This document shows positions 1 to 7,325 of a stretch of DNA of 8,229 nucleotides, in pieces. Position numbers and translations under genes: made by a program. The notes below the pieces were generated by a model, which was given only the letters and a program-made list of their open reading frames with translations, was not told where the DNA came from and made no database searches. Numbering within the stretch: the stretch's first letter is position 1; each line of letters opens with the position of its first letter. Source of the DNA: Desulfovibrionaceae bacterium (GTDB lineage Bacteria > Desulfobacterota > Desulfovibrionia > Desulfovibrionales > Desulfovibrionaceae); NCBI GenBank assembly GCA_009783115.1, contig WRHT01000057.1, positions 1 to 8,229 of the forward strand, written 5' to 3'.

Positions 1-1187
1 ACGAGGCCTACGCCCAATCCTTCACCCGGTTGGGTCTCCGTTTCCGGGTGGTGGAGGCCGATTCCGGGGCCATCGGCGGCAAATTTTCCCATGAGTTCAT
101 GGTCCTGGCCCAAACCGGCGAGGATGTCATCGCCGCCTGCTCCGCCTGTTCTTATGCGGCCAACCTGGAGCGGGCCGAGGTCAAGCCTTCCGGCCGCAAA
201 ACCGCGGACAGGGTTCCTCCGCTGGAAGAGATCTCCACCCCCGGCGCGCATACCGTGGATGAGGTCTGCGCCTTTTTGGACATAACGGCCAAGGATCTTT
301 TGAAAACCGTGCTCTTCAAGGCGGATGGCCGCATCGTGGCCGCCCTGGTGCGCGGCGACCGGGAAGTCAATGAAATCAAAATCAAAAACCATCTGAACGC
401 CTCCGTTCTGGAATTGCTCAGCCCGGAAGAGGTTCCGGCCATAAGCGGCGCGCCGGTGGGCTTTGCCGGCCCGTCCGGGCTGAAGGCGGATCGCCTGCTG
501 GCGGATTACGAACTCGCGGAAAAAAACGGCTGGATCGCCGGGGGCAACAAGGCCGATACCCATGTGCGCCACCTGGATTTACAACGGGACGCCGGGGTGG
601 AAACCTATATGGATCTGCGCCTGGTCACGGAAGAGGATCCCTGCCCGCGCTGCGGCGGCAGGCTGGAACTGCCCCGAGGCATCGAGGTAGGCCATGTTTT
701 CAAGCTGGGGACCAAGTATTCCGAGGCCATGCAAGCCGCTTACCTGGACGAGGACGGGACGGAAAAAACCATTGTCATGGGCACCTACGGCATAGGGATG
801 AGCCGGGTGGTCGCGGCCTGCATTGAACAGAACCATGACGCGGACGGGATGATCCTGCCGCCGGCCATCGCCCCCTTTGAGGCGCACCTGTTGGCCCTGG
901 ACGGATCGGTACTGGACAAGGCCAAGGAACTGCACGACTGGATCCGGCGGCATACCGGCCTGGAAGTTCTGCTGGACGATCGGGAGGAAAGGCCGGGGGT
1001 CAAGTTCAAGGATGCGGACCTCCTGGGCGCCCCCATGCAAATCATCCTGGGGGCCAAGTCCCTGGGCCGGGGAGTGGTGGAGGTGAAAAACCGCCGCAAC
1101 GGGGCCAGGGAAGAATGGCCCGTGGAAAATTTTGCCGAGGCCTTTACGGCCTGGAAAGACAAAATCCTGCATGAATGGAAAATCTGA
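1..1187 (+). CDS. proS: Prolyl-tRNA synthetase, bacterial type, 3' part (5' end outside window)
   Basis: This enzyme charges tRNA-Pro with proline in the cytoplasm. The reading frame is open from the left edge (first full codon at 3, reading [20 protein letters not shown]), so the apparent start near 30 is not real. About 394 residues are visible. Compared with the usual 570 or so, roughly the first 180 are missing, including motif 1 and probably motif 2. Visible in order are the DSGAIGG and SHEFM core, then an inserted YbaK-like editing domain (about 180-650) with a conserved LKT lysine and a GDREVNEIK segment. A CPRCGG pair (about 642-659) follows, then class II motif 3, GTYGIGMSR (780-806), and a C-terminal anticodon-binding domain. 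The editing domain marks it as the bacterial form that clears mischarged Ala-tRNA-Pro (family knowledge). The frame is intact to a TGA that lies inside the next gene. Confidence 0.97.
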   Translation, partial: EAYAQSFTRLGLRFRVVEADSGAIGGKFSHEFMVLAQTGEDVIAACSACSYAANLERAEVKPSGRKTADRVPPLEEISTPGAHTVDEVCAFLDITAKDLLKTVLFKADGRIVAALVRGDREVNEIKIKNHLNASVLELLSPEEVPAISGAPVGFAGPSGLKADRLLADYELAEKNGWIAGGNKADTHVRHLDLQRDAGVETYMDLRLVTEEDPCPRCGGRLELPRGIEVGHVFKLGTKYSEAMQAAYLDEDGTEKTIVMGTYGIGMSRVVAACIEQNHDADGMILPPAIAPFEAHLLALDGSVLDKAKELHDWIRRHTGLEVLLDDREERPGVKFKDADLLGAPMQIILGAKSLGRGVVEVKNRRNGAREEWPVENFAEAFTAWKDKILHEWKI

Positions 1188-2514
1188 AAGCGCGGTGGAA
1201 ACGCGCCCGGATGCCGTCTATACGGTAAGCGCGCTGACCGAATCCGTCAAACGGATGTTGGAAAACGGCTTTCCCTTTGTTTGGGTGCGCGGTCAAATCT
1301 CCAACCTGGCCCGCCCCGGATCCGGGCATTTATATTTTTCCTTGCAGGATGAAGAGGCTTCCCTGGCCGTGGTCTGGTTTAAAAACCAGCAGCGCGAGGT
1401 GGAACGTTTCGACCCCCTGACCGGAGAGCTTTACGATGACGGCCCTCGTCCGGGGGCGGCCCTATCCCTGGAAAACGGCCAGGAGGTGCTTTGCGCCGGC
1501 CGCCTCAGCCTGTACGCCCCCAGGGGAACGTACCAGCTGGTGGCGGAATTGGTGCGCGAGGCCGGAAAAAGCCGCCGGCAACTGGAATACGAACTGCTCC
1601 AGGCGGAGTTCGCCCGCAAGGGCTATTTTGACCCCCTGCGCAAGCGCCCCCTGCCGCCCCATCCCCGCCGGGTGGCCCTGGTCACTTCCATTCACGGAGC
1701 GGCGGTGCATGATTTTTTACGCCTGGCCGGAAGACGCGGCCTGCCGGCGGAAATCCGCATTTACCCTAGCTTGGTGCAGGGAGGAAACGCCCCGGCGGAA
1801 CTGGCCGGGGCCATGCGCCTGGCGCAGGATTGGGCCGAAACCGTGGTGCTGCTGCGTGGCGGAGGTTCCCAGGAAGATTTGTGGGCTTTCAACTCCCGCG
1901 AAGTGGCCGAAGCGATATTTGCCTCGCCCGTTCCGGTGCTCTGCGGGGTAGGGCACGAGGTGGACGTCACCCTGGCGGACTTGGTGGCGGATTTGCGGGC
2001 CGCCACTCCCAGCCATGCGGCCTACCTGCTTTTTAAGGACCGGCTGGAACTGGTCCAGGCCGTGGACGACGCGGATCTGGCCCTGCGCGGCGCCCTGGCC
2101 GCCAGGCTGCGCCTGTTCGGCGAAAATTTAGCCTTAAGGGAAAAAAGCCTGCGCCTGCTCTCGCCCATCGGACGCCTGGAACGGGACTCGATCCTGCTGC
2201 GGGCTGAAGAAGAACGCCTACGGGCCTCCATGCGGGCCAAATTGGGGCGGACGGCTTCGCGCCTAACCTTGTGCGGGGATGCCGCAAGGCTCAGGCGGGC
2301 CTTGGACGCGATCCTGGAGCGCGCCCGCGCCTGCCTGGAGCAGGCCCTCCTGCGCCTGGACGCCCTGGATCCCCACCTGCCGCTTAATCGTGGTTATGCC
2401 CTGGTGCGCGGGGAAAACGGGGATTTTTTGCGCGGCAGGGAAGAGGCCGCTCCTGGAGAAAGGCTGGAAGTGCTGTTCCATGACGGGATAATACCGGTAA
2501 GGGTGGAAAAATAA
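1171..2514 (+). CDS. xseA: Exodeoxyribonuclease VII large subunit
   Basis: This is the large subunit of exonuclease VII, which degrades single-stranded DNA from both ends together with XseB. I chose ATG 1171 (447 residues); it overlaps the end of proS by 17 nt and has a GGAAAG about 12 nt upstream. A GTG at 1195 is an alternative, and upstream in-frame codons lie in proS. An N-terminal OB-fold DNA-binding domain spans about residues 15-130 ([27 protein letters not shown]). The catalytic domain follows with [17 protein letters not shown] (about 168-184), [20 protein letters not shown] (about 227-246) and [20 protein letters not shown] (about 260-279). A long, probably helical region comes next, and the closing LNRGYALV is near residue 405. 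The OB domain carries a longer loop than usual (about 78-100, [16 protein letters not shown]), which I associate with Desulfovibrionales. All hallmark motifs are present. Confidence 0.95.
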   Translation: MNGKSESAVETRPDAVYTVSALTESVKRMLENGFPFVWVRGQISNLARPGSGHLYFSLQDEEASLAVVWFKNQQREVERFDPLTGELYDDGPRPGAALSLENGQEVLCAGRLSLYAPRGTYQLVAELVREAGKSRRQLEYELLQAEFARKGYFDPLRKRPLPPHPRRVALVTSIHGAAVHDFLRLAGRRGLPAEIRIYPSLVQGGNAPAELAGAMRLAQDWAETVVLLRGGGSQEDLWAFNSREVAEAIFASPVPVLCGVGHEVDVTLADLVADLRAATPSHAAYLLFKDRLELVQAVDDADLALRGALAARLRLFGENLALREKSLRLLSPIGRLERDSILLRAEEERLRASMRAKLGRTASRLTLCGDAARLRRALDAILERARACLEQALLRLDALDPHLPLNRGYALVRGENGDFLRGREEAAPGERLEVLFHDGIIPVRVEK

Positions 2515-2515
2515 T

Positions 2516-3400
2516 ATGCGTTTACGCCTCTTTAAAATTTTGGCTCTGGCATTTTGCCTGCTGTCCTGGAGCGCGGCCGGAGAGGGCGCTTCAAAAAACG
2601 ATTCCGGCTTGCTGGTGACGCACCCTGATGAAATTACCGCGGGCAACCCTTTTACCCTGAAGATCGGCGGCCTGGACGGCCTTAAAGATCCGCAGCTTCT
2701 CTGGCTGGACAAAAAGATCCCCCTCCAGGGGCTGGGACGGCAGGGAGAACTTTTGCTGCCCACACCCCTCTCCGCCCAAGGCGAGATCACCCTGACGCTG
2801 CTTTCCGGCGGCATTAAGATCTATTCCGCGGATCTCCGGACGCGATCCCAGGAGTTCGGATCGCAGCACCTTACGGTGGAGCCACGCTACGTCCACCCTC
2901 CTGAAAAGGAAAAAAACAGGATCGAACGGGAACGGGCCAAAATGCGGGAGATTTACGCCCGGATCACCCAGGAGCAATACCTGCGTCTGCCCCTGGAGCG
3001 TCCGGCGCCCGGAGCGATCACCGGCGAATTCGGCGTCAGCCGCATGTTCAATAACGAACCGCGCAGCCGCCACCTGGGAGTGGATTTCCGCGGCGCGGAA
3101 GGGAGCGAGGCGCGGGCCGTCTCCTTCGGCAAGGTGGCGCTCACCGCTTCCCACTATTACTCCGGCAACACCGTGGTCCTGGATCACGGCCTGGGGGTTT
3201 ACAGCGTCTATATGCACCTTTCGTCCATCAAGGTTAAGCCGGGCCAAATCGCCAGACCCGGGCAGACGGTCGGATTGGTTGGCAGCACCGGGCGGGTGAC
3301 CGGCCCGCATCTGCACCTGAGCCTGGTGATCCTGGGCGAGGCCCAGAACGCCGAAGCCTGCATGGCCGAACCGCGCCCTTCACAAAATCTGAAAGAGTAG
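2516..3400 (+). CDS. Exported M23-family (LytM/NlpD-type) metallopeptidase
   Basis: A 294-residue predicted peptidoglycan endopeptidase of the periplasm or cell surface. It starts one base after the xseA stop. An N-terminal signal peptide is clear: basic MRLRLFK, then a hydrophobic run to about residue 18, with likely cleavage around 20-25. Residues about 30-125 form a beta-rich domain like the N-terminal domain of some M23 proteins. A charged, probably helical linker follows (about 128-160). The peptidase domain (about 163-275) has HLGVD (H186, D190) and PHLHLS (H265, H267), with MHLS (H234) between them. By analogy with LytM, H186, D190 and H267 bind zinc and H234 and H265 are catalytic, so it is predicted to be active, unlike degenerate NlpD/EnvC activators. 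It sits between the two exonuclease VII subunit genes. Its substrate bond cannot be told from sequence. Confidence 0.9.
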   Translation: MRLRLFKILALAFCLLSWSAAGEGASKNDSGLLVTHPDEITAGNPFTLKIGGLDGLKDPQLLWLDKKIPLQGLGRQGELLLPTPLSAQGEITLTLLSGGIKIYSADLRTRSQEFGSQHLTVEPRYVHPPEKEKNRIERERAKMREIYARITQEQYLRLPLERPAPGAITGEFGVSRMFNNEPRSRHLGVDFRGAEGSEARAVSFGKVALTASHYYSGNTVVLDHGLGVYSVYMHLSSIKVKPGQIARPGQTVGLVGSTGRVTGPHLHLSLVILGEAQNAEACMAEPRPSQNLKE

Positions 3401-3403
3401 ATA

Positions 3404-3694
3404 ATGAAAAAAGAGGTCAATGGATTGGAGCGGAACATGCCTGAGAACAAACCCCTGGAATTTGAGGAACAACTGAACCGCCTGCGCGAGATCACGGATC
3501 AGTTGGAAAAAGGCCAGCCCAGCCTGGAACGCGGCCTCTCCCTGTATAAGGAGGGAATGGATTTGGCCAAGGACTGCCGCCGTATCCTGGAAGAAGCCGA
3601 ACATGCCGTGCGTCTCTATGCCGAAGAAGGACTTAAAGATTTTGTACGCGCTGACGGAGAACAGGGGGCCCAGGAGGCAGACCTTGAACTTTAG
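3404..3694 (+). CDS. xseB: Exodeoxyribonuclease VII small subunit
   Basis: This is the small helical subunit that assembles on the coiled coil of XseA. The longest form has 96 residues and starts at ATG 3404, 3 nt after the peptidase stop. A second in-frame ATG at 3437 gives 85 residues and has a better Shine-Dalgarno (GGAG, 6-nt spacer), so it may be the true start; both keep the whole conserved core. The family pattern is visible as EFEEQLNRLREITDQLEKGQ, followed by SLERGLSLYKEGMDLAKDCRRILEEAE, matching the usual layout of FE..L..L..IV..LE.G...LE..l..YE.G..L...C. The last 15 residues are acidic and poorly conserved. The 3' end overlaps the start of the prenyl synthase gene, suggesting coupled translation. 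Confidence 0.93.
   Translation: MKKEVNGLERNMPENKPLEFEEQLNRLREITDQLEKGQPSLERGLSLYKEGMDLAKDCRRILEEAEHAVRLYAEEGLKDFVRADGEQGAQEADLEL
3427..3430 (+). promoter_or_regulatory. Shine-Dalgarno GGAG for the internal xseB start at 3437
   Basis: GGAG lies 6 nt before ATG 3437. The competing upstream start at 3404 has only a weaker AAAGAG in front of it. This favours the 85-residue XseB, closer to the length of E. coli XseB (80 residues), but does not prove it. Confidence 0.5.
3672..3677 (+). promoter_or_regulatory. Consensus Shine-Dalgarno AGGAGG that fixes the TTG start of ispA
   Basis: A perfect AGGAGG lies inside the xseB coding region, 6 nt before TTG 3684. No ATG or GTG in the prenyl synthase frame has such a site, and an upstream ATG at 3603 would add 27 residues that are shadow translation of xseB. 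The site therefore sets the start of the next gene within the last codons of xseB. Confidence 0.85.
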
Positions 3695-4589
3695 GGACAG
3701 TCTGCGCCAAAAATCAGCCCTGGTGGAGGAATATTTATCTTCCTGCCTGTCCGGCATGGACATGCCCGCCGGATTGCGCGAGGCCATGAATTACAGCCTG
3801 CTGGCCGGCGGCAAACGCCTGCGCCCGGCTCTCTGCCTCAGCGGGTCCGCTCTCTTCGGCCTCACGGATACGGCGGTGTTGCCATTTGCCGCGGCCCTGG
3901 AGTGCATCCACAGTTATTCGCTGATCCACGACGACCTTCCGGCCATGGACGATGACGACCTGCGCCGGGGAAAACCCTCCAACCATAAACGCTTTGGAGA
4001 GGCCACGGCCATCCTGGCCGGGGACGGACTCCTTACCGACGCCTTTTTCTTAATGGCCTCCGTGGGTCTGCCCGGTGGCGGACACCCGGGACTACCGGCC
4101 GAAAGAACCCTCCGGGCCATACAAGCCGTGGCCCTGGCCGCCGGATCGCCTGGAATGGTCGGCGGACAGTATCTGGATATGCTTTACACCGCCGCCACCC
4201 AGGTGGAACTGGAGCAACTCCGGGAGATGCAGGCGGCCAAAACCGGGGCGCTGATCGCCGTTTCCCTGCTGAGCGGGGCCATCCTGGCCGGAGCCGGCGC
4301 GGAAGATTTGACTAGGGTGGAAAATTACGGACATTGCCTGGGAATAGCTTTTCAGATTGTGGATGATATCCTGGATGAAACCGGGGACGAGGCCGCTTTG
4401 GGCAAACCCGTGGGTAGAGACGCCTCCAAAGGCAAAATTACCTACCCTTCCCTGCTTGGCCTTGAACAAAGCCGCATCCTGGCCGAGGAAGCAGGCGCCC
4501 GCGCCCGCGAATCCATCCGTGGTTTGCCTGGGGAAGAGGCTTTATTCTTGCGCGATCTCGTGGAATACGTCTTACAAAGGTCATCCTGA
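3684..4589 (+). CDS. ispA: Short-chain trans-prenyl diphosphate synthase (farnesyl/geranylgeranyl diphosphate synthase)
   Basis: It condenses isopentenyl diphosphate with allylic diphosphates to make C15 (possibly C20) prenyl diphosphates for quinones and undecaprenyl carriers. The start is TTG 3684, giving 301 residues, the usual family length; it overlaps xseB by 11 nt. Conserved parts in order are LLAGGKRLRPAL (about 39-50), then the first aspartate-rich motif DDLPAMDDDDLRRG (about 83-96), then GGQYLDM (about 160-166), then the second motif DDILDETGD (about 227-235), and KGKITYPSLLGL (about 249-260). The first motif has the two-residue insertion DDxxxxD of bacterial type II FPP synthases, with Tyr and Ser five and four residues before it (HSYSLIHDD) as in E. 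coli IspA. That favours FPP, but close relatives making GGPP look similar, so the chain length is uncertain. It lies directly before dxs, joining early and middle steps of isoprenoid synthesis. Confidence 0.92.
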   Translation: MNFRDSLRQKSALVEEYLSSCLSGMDMPAGLREAMNYSLLAGGKRLRPALCLSGSALFGLTDTAVLPFAAALECIHSYSLIHDDLPAMDDDDLRRGKPSNHKRFGEATAILAGDGLLTDAFFLMASVGLPGGGHPGLPAERTLRAIQAVALAAGSPGMVGGQYLDMLYTAATQVELEQLREMQAAKTGALIAVSLLSGAILAGAGAEDLTRVENYGHCLGIAFQIVDDILDETGDEAALGKPVGRDASKGKITYPSLLGLEQSRILAEEAGARARESIRGLPGEEALFLRDLVEYVLQRSS

Positions 4590-6505
4590 TGCTCATGCTC
4601 CCTGAAGAAACGGATTTAAACCCGCTGATCCTGCCGGAGATCCTGCAACCGGAGGATGTGGCCGCGCTGGCGGAAGAACAGTTGCCCCATCTGGCCGGGG
4701 AACTGCGGGAAAAAATCCTGCACAGCGTCTCCCGCACCGGCGGACATCTGGCCTCTTCCCTGGGGGTAGTGGAGCTGACTATCGCCATTCTGCGCCTGTT
4801 CAATCCAGGCCGCGATCGCATCCTCTGGGATGTCGGCCACCAGGCCTATGCCTATAAAATCCTGACCGGACGCGGGGATCGTTTCCACACCTTGCGACAG
4901 CATAAGGGCATCAGCGGCTTCCCCAAGCTGGACGAAAGCCCTTATGACCATTTCGGGGTAGGACATGCCTCCACCTCCATTTCCGCCGCCCTGGGCATGG
5001 TCACGGCCAGGGAGATGCAGGGCGGAGGCCAGCATGTGCTGGCGGTCATCGGCGATGGCGCCCTGACCGGCGGCATGGTCTATGAAGCCATGAACCACGC
5101 CGGGGCCATGAACAAAAGGCTCATCGTCATCCTCAATGACAACAAGATGTCCATCTCCGGAAATGTGGGCGCGCTCTCCTACTTCATGAGCCGCAAGCTC
5201 TCCTCGCGCTGGATGCGCAGGGTCAAACGCGAGGTATCCGACCTTCTGCAATCCTTGCCCGGAGTGGGAGAAGAAGTCTTCAGCCTGCTCAGGCAAAGCA
5301 AGAAAAGCCTCAAATCCTTCTTTACCCCTGGCATCTTGTTTGAAGCCCTGAATTTCAGCTACCTGGGCCCGGTGGACGGGCATGACCTGCAAAAATTGCA
5401 GGAAGCCCTGCGCCTGGCCAGGGCCAGCGACACGCCCATCCTGGTGCACGTGCTCACCCGCAAGGGCAAAGGCTACCACTTGGCGGAATCGGATCCCCTG
5501 AACTACCACGGCGTGGGGGGATTCGATCCCATGACCGGCAATGTGCAGGCCCCGGGCGCCGGTGATGAATCTTTAAGCTATACCGAGGTTTTTTCCTCGG
5601 CCATCTGCGATCTCGCCGCCAAGGATACGCGCGTTATCGCCATCACCGCGGCCATGCGCGAGGGAACTGGACTGACCCGTTTCAGCAAACGCTTTCCTGC
5701 CCGCTTTGTGGATGTAGGCATCTGCGAACAGCACGCCGTCACCTATGCCGCCGGCCTGGCCGTGCAGGGAATGAAGCCGGTGGTGGCCGTCTATTCCACC
5801 TTCCTGCAACGCGCCTATGACCAGGTAGTGCACGATGTGGCCCTGCAGAACCTGCCAGTGGTCTTCGCCCTGGACCGGGCCGGGCTGGTGGGCGAAGACG
5901 GTCCCACGCACCACGGGGTCTTTGACATCGCCTACCTGAGACATATCCCCAACATGCACATTCTGTCGCCCAGGGGCAGACGCAGCCTGCAAAACGCCCT
6001 GGCCACGGCCCTGGACCTGGAAAGGCCGGTGGCGGTGCGCTACCCGCGCGGGCAATGCCCTTTTTTTGAAGACCAGGATCAATTCAAGATTCTGCCCCTG
6101 GGAGAGGGGACGTTTCTGCGCCGGGGAGACGCCCCCCTGGCGGTCATCTCCGTCGGCGGCACGGCGCACCGGGCTTGGGCCGCCCTGGAGGAAATCCTTC
6201 GTGAAGGCGGCCCGGCCATAACCCTCTTTGACCCCATCTGGCTGAAGCCCATGCCGGAGGAACAAATTCTTGATTTGGCCCGGCGCAGCTCCACCCTGGT
6301 GGTGCTGGAAGAACACTCCCTGGCCGGCGGCTTCGGATCCGCCGTGCTGGAACTCCTGGCCAGAGAGAACCTGCTGGGACGCTGCCGGGTATTGTGCCAG
6401 GGCATCCCGGATGCTTTTGTGGAACACGGATCGGCGGAAATTTTGCGCGAGCGCCTCGGTCTGGACAAGGACGGCTTAAAAAAGCTGCTTCTCGCGCATC
6501 TGTGA
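4589..6505 (+). CDS. dxs: 1-deoxy-D-xylulose-5-phosphate synthase
   Basis: This thiamine diphosphate enzyme joins pyruvate and glyceraldehyde 3-phosphate into DXP, the first step of the MEP isoprenoid pathway (DXP also feeds thiamine and pyridoxal synthesis). It has 638 residues, normal for the family. ATG 4589 shares its A with the TGA of ispA and follows AAAGG by 8 nt; an ATG at 4595 is a weaker alternative. The N-terminal ThDP domain has GGHLASSLG (H53), DVGHQAYAYKILTGR, GHASTSISAALG, and the cofactor motif GDGALTGG (155-162) through NDNKMSIS (183-190). A central segment carries GPVDGHD. The transketolase-like pyrimidine domain shows DVGICEQHAVTYAAG with the catalytic Glu (E380), YSTFLQRAYDQVVHD, and DRAGLVGEDGPTHHG. 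A C-terminal transketolase domain closes it. The frame is intact and all key residues are present. Confidence 0.97.
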   Translation: MLMLPEETDLNPLILPEILQPEDVAALAEEQLPHLAGELREKILHSVSRTGGHLASSLGVVELTIAILRLFNPGRDRILWDVGHQAYAYKILTGRGDRFHTLRQHKGISGFPKLDESPYDHFGVGHASTSISAALGMVTAREMQGGGQHVLAVIGDGALTGGMVYEAMNHAGAMNKRLIVILNDNKMSISGNVGALSYFMSRKLSSRWMRRVKREVSDLLQSLPGVGEEVFSLLRQSKKSLKSFFTPGILFEALNFSYLGPVDGHDLQKLQEALRLARASDTPILVHVLTRKGKGYHLAESDPLNYHGVGGFDPMTGNVQAPGAGDESLSYTEVFSSAICDLAAKDTRVIAITAAMREGTGLTRFSKRFPARFVDVGICEQHAVTYAAGLAVQGMKPVVAVYSTFLQRAYDQVVHDVALQNLPVVFALDRAGLVGEDGPTHHGVFDIAYLRHIPNMHILSPRGRRSLQNALATALDLERPVAVRYPRGQCPFFEDQDQFKILPLGEGTFLRRGDAPLAVISVGGTAHRAWAALEEILREGGPAITLFDPIWLKPMPEEQILDLARRSSTLVVLEEHSLAGGFGSAVLELLARENLLGRCRVLCQGIPDAFVEHGSAEILRERLGLDKDGLKKLLLAHL

Positions 6506-6514
6506 GGCCGGAAC

Positions 6515-7135
6515 ATGGGGTTTTTAAAAAACAGCGTAAGCTTCACCCGCTATCAAATCCTGGACGATCTCCCGCGAAACTTCACGGCGGAACTGCCGGA
6601 CAAGCTGCGGCAGTTCGCCTTCAAGGACATTGACGACCTTCCCCAGGAACGCGCCTGGGGCTGGGTCTGTTTTGAAAACATGCTGGACGCTGAATGGCGT
6701 GAATCCGGCCCCCAGAAGGGGGCGGATCATCTGGCCTTCTCCTTGCGCCTGGATACCCGGCGGGTGCCCCCGGCGGTTCTAAAAAAACATTTCGCCTTGG
6801 CCCTGCGGGAAGAAGAAGGCAGAATCCGCGCCCAGGGCAAAAGTTATGTGTCCAGGGAACGCCGCAAGGAAATCCGGGAACGGGTGCTTTTTGAGCTGAA
6901 CCGGCGTTTTTTGCCCATCCCCGCCGAGTTCCAGGTGATCTGGAACCTGAGTTCCCGGCGGCTCTTCATTGCCACCATCTCAAACAAGGCGCTGGATCTC
7001 TTTGAGGAATACTTTCTGCACAGCTTCGGCCTGCGCCTGGAACGGCTCACTCCTTACGGCCTCGCCGCCGCCATGCTCCAGGAGAAAGAACTGGACCGGC
7101 TGAATGTGCTTGAACCGACAAATTTCAGGAAATGA
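6515..7135 (+). CDS. rdgC: RdgC-like recombination-associated protein, short (N-terminal-half) form
   Basis: A 206-residue protein that matches, by my recall of E. coli RdgC, its first two thirds. MGFLKNSVSFTRY fits the MLWFKN..VYRL start and AWGWV fits the KMGWV turn. HLAFSLRLDTRRVPPAVLKK fits the IVICARKEEKILPSPVIKQ segment. KEIRERVLFELNRRFLPIPA fits KDEVLHSLLPRAF, and ...LFIATISNKALDLFEEY fits LIMVDCASAKKAEDTLALL. E. coli RdgC is a ring-shaped DNA-binding protein of about 300 residues that inhibits RecA filaments. Here the frame stops about 100 residues short, and the next small ORF resembles what should follow. The start is ATG 6515, with GAGG 7 nt upstream overlapping the dxs stop. The rdgC name rests on motif order from memory; function in this host is inferred. 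Confidence 0.75.
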   Translation: MGFLKNSVSFTRYQILDDLPRNFTAELPDKLRQFAFKDIDDLPQERAWGWVCFENMLDAEWRESGPQKGADHLAFSLRLDTRRVPPAVLKKHFALALREEEGRIRAQGKSYVSRERRKEIRERVLFELNRRFLPIPAEFQVIWNLSSRRLFIATISNKALDLFEEYFLHSFGLRLERLTPYGLAAAMLQEKELDRLNVLEPTNFRK

Positions 7136-7137
7136 AA

Positions 7138-7299
7138 ATGAACGACTTTGCGGGACAGACGCTGGAACAGATGTTGGGGCAGGATTTTCTGACTTGGCTT
7201 TGGTACCGGGGGGAGACCTCCGGCAGGTTCAAAATCCCTTCCGGCGAGGAGTTTTCAGTGCTGATGGAGAGACGGGTGGTGGTGCAGGGAGGAGACTAG
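7138..7299 (+). CDS. Small ORF resembling the start of the RdgC C-terminal part, truncated
   Basis: A 53-residue ORF with ATG 7138, 2 nt after the rdgC-like stop, and an AGGA site 7 nt upstream, so it looks genuinely translated. The segment DFLTWLWYRGETSGRF aligns by eye with the ELTLTEWVRSGSAAQGFQL region of E. coli RdgC, exactly the part missing from the gene before it. The text then reads ERRVVVQGGD and stops. A complete second part should be about 100 residues or more, so this copy is probably cut off. The cut coincides with the change from deltaproteobacterial-looking to clostridial-looking sequence, and the last few codons and the stop may belong to the other source. Alternatively it could be an unrelated small protein; I cannot test this without a search. 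Confidence 0.55.
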   Translation: MNDFAGQTLEQMLGQDFLTWLWYRGETSGRFKIPSGEEFSVLMERRVVVQGGD

Positions 7300-7325
7300 G
7301 CATACAGCTCGGAAAGGGTGATGGT
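7285..7325 (+). other. Probable junction between two unrelated sequence sources
   Basis: To the left lies a compact housekeeping operon of deltaproteobacterial type whose last ORF is cut short. To the right lies a clostridial-type ABC permease with its own ribosome binding site but without the ATPase gene expected upstream. No inverted repeats, target duplication, integrase or transposase is visible at the join. A chimeric contig explains this most simply; a true insertion is possible. The exact base cannot be placed and the bounds are approximate. Confidence 0.5.
7311..7318 (+). promoter_or_regulatory. Shine-Dalgarno GGAAAGGG for the ABC permease start at 7326
   Basis: A strong purine-rich site lies 7 nt before ATG 7326. 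It excludes earlier in-frame starts near 7104, whose reading would be shadow translation of the rdgC-like genes and carries no permease-like sequence. Confidence 0.7.

Noticed and set aside
2591..3316. Minus-strand open frame of about 240 codons opposite the M23 peptidase
   Set aside because: The plus-strand frame has a signal peptide and a complete zinc motif set; the minus frame shows no family features.
3603..3683. Longer ispA starting at ATG 3603
   Set aside because: The added residues are a shadow of xseB, and TTG 3684 has a perfect AGGAGG at ideal spacing.
4616..5509. Long open frames on the minus strand opposite dxs (also 5573-6427)
   Set aside because: They mirror the third-position GC bias of dxs, have no recognisable motifs and lie wholly inside a clear gene.
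5583..5600. Perfect 6-bp inverted repeat CCGAGG/CCTCGG with a six-T loop, terminator-like
   Set aside because: It lies inside dxs, encodes conserved-looking residues (TEVFSSA), and the T-run is the loop and not downstream of the stem. Most likely chance.
6060..6067. Seven-T run in dxs as a possible frameshift site
   Set aside because: The frame reads through it as CPFFEDQ and the protein is full length on both sides.
6519..6532. Slippery-looking run GGGG TTTTT AAAAAA at codons 2-6 of the rdgC-like gene
   Set aside because: It contains T TTA AAA in the zero frame, but the encoded GFLKN matches the conserved RdgC start and the zero frame continues with family-like sequence, so no frameshift is needed.
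7104..7325. Longer reading of the permease starting at 7104
   Set aside because: The extra 74 residues overlap the rdgC-like genes out of frame, have no family character, and ATG 7326 has a strong Shine-Dalgarno.
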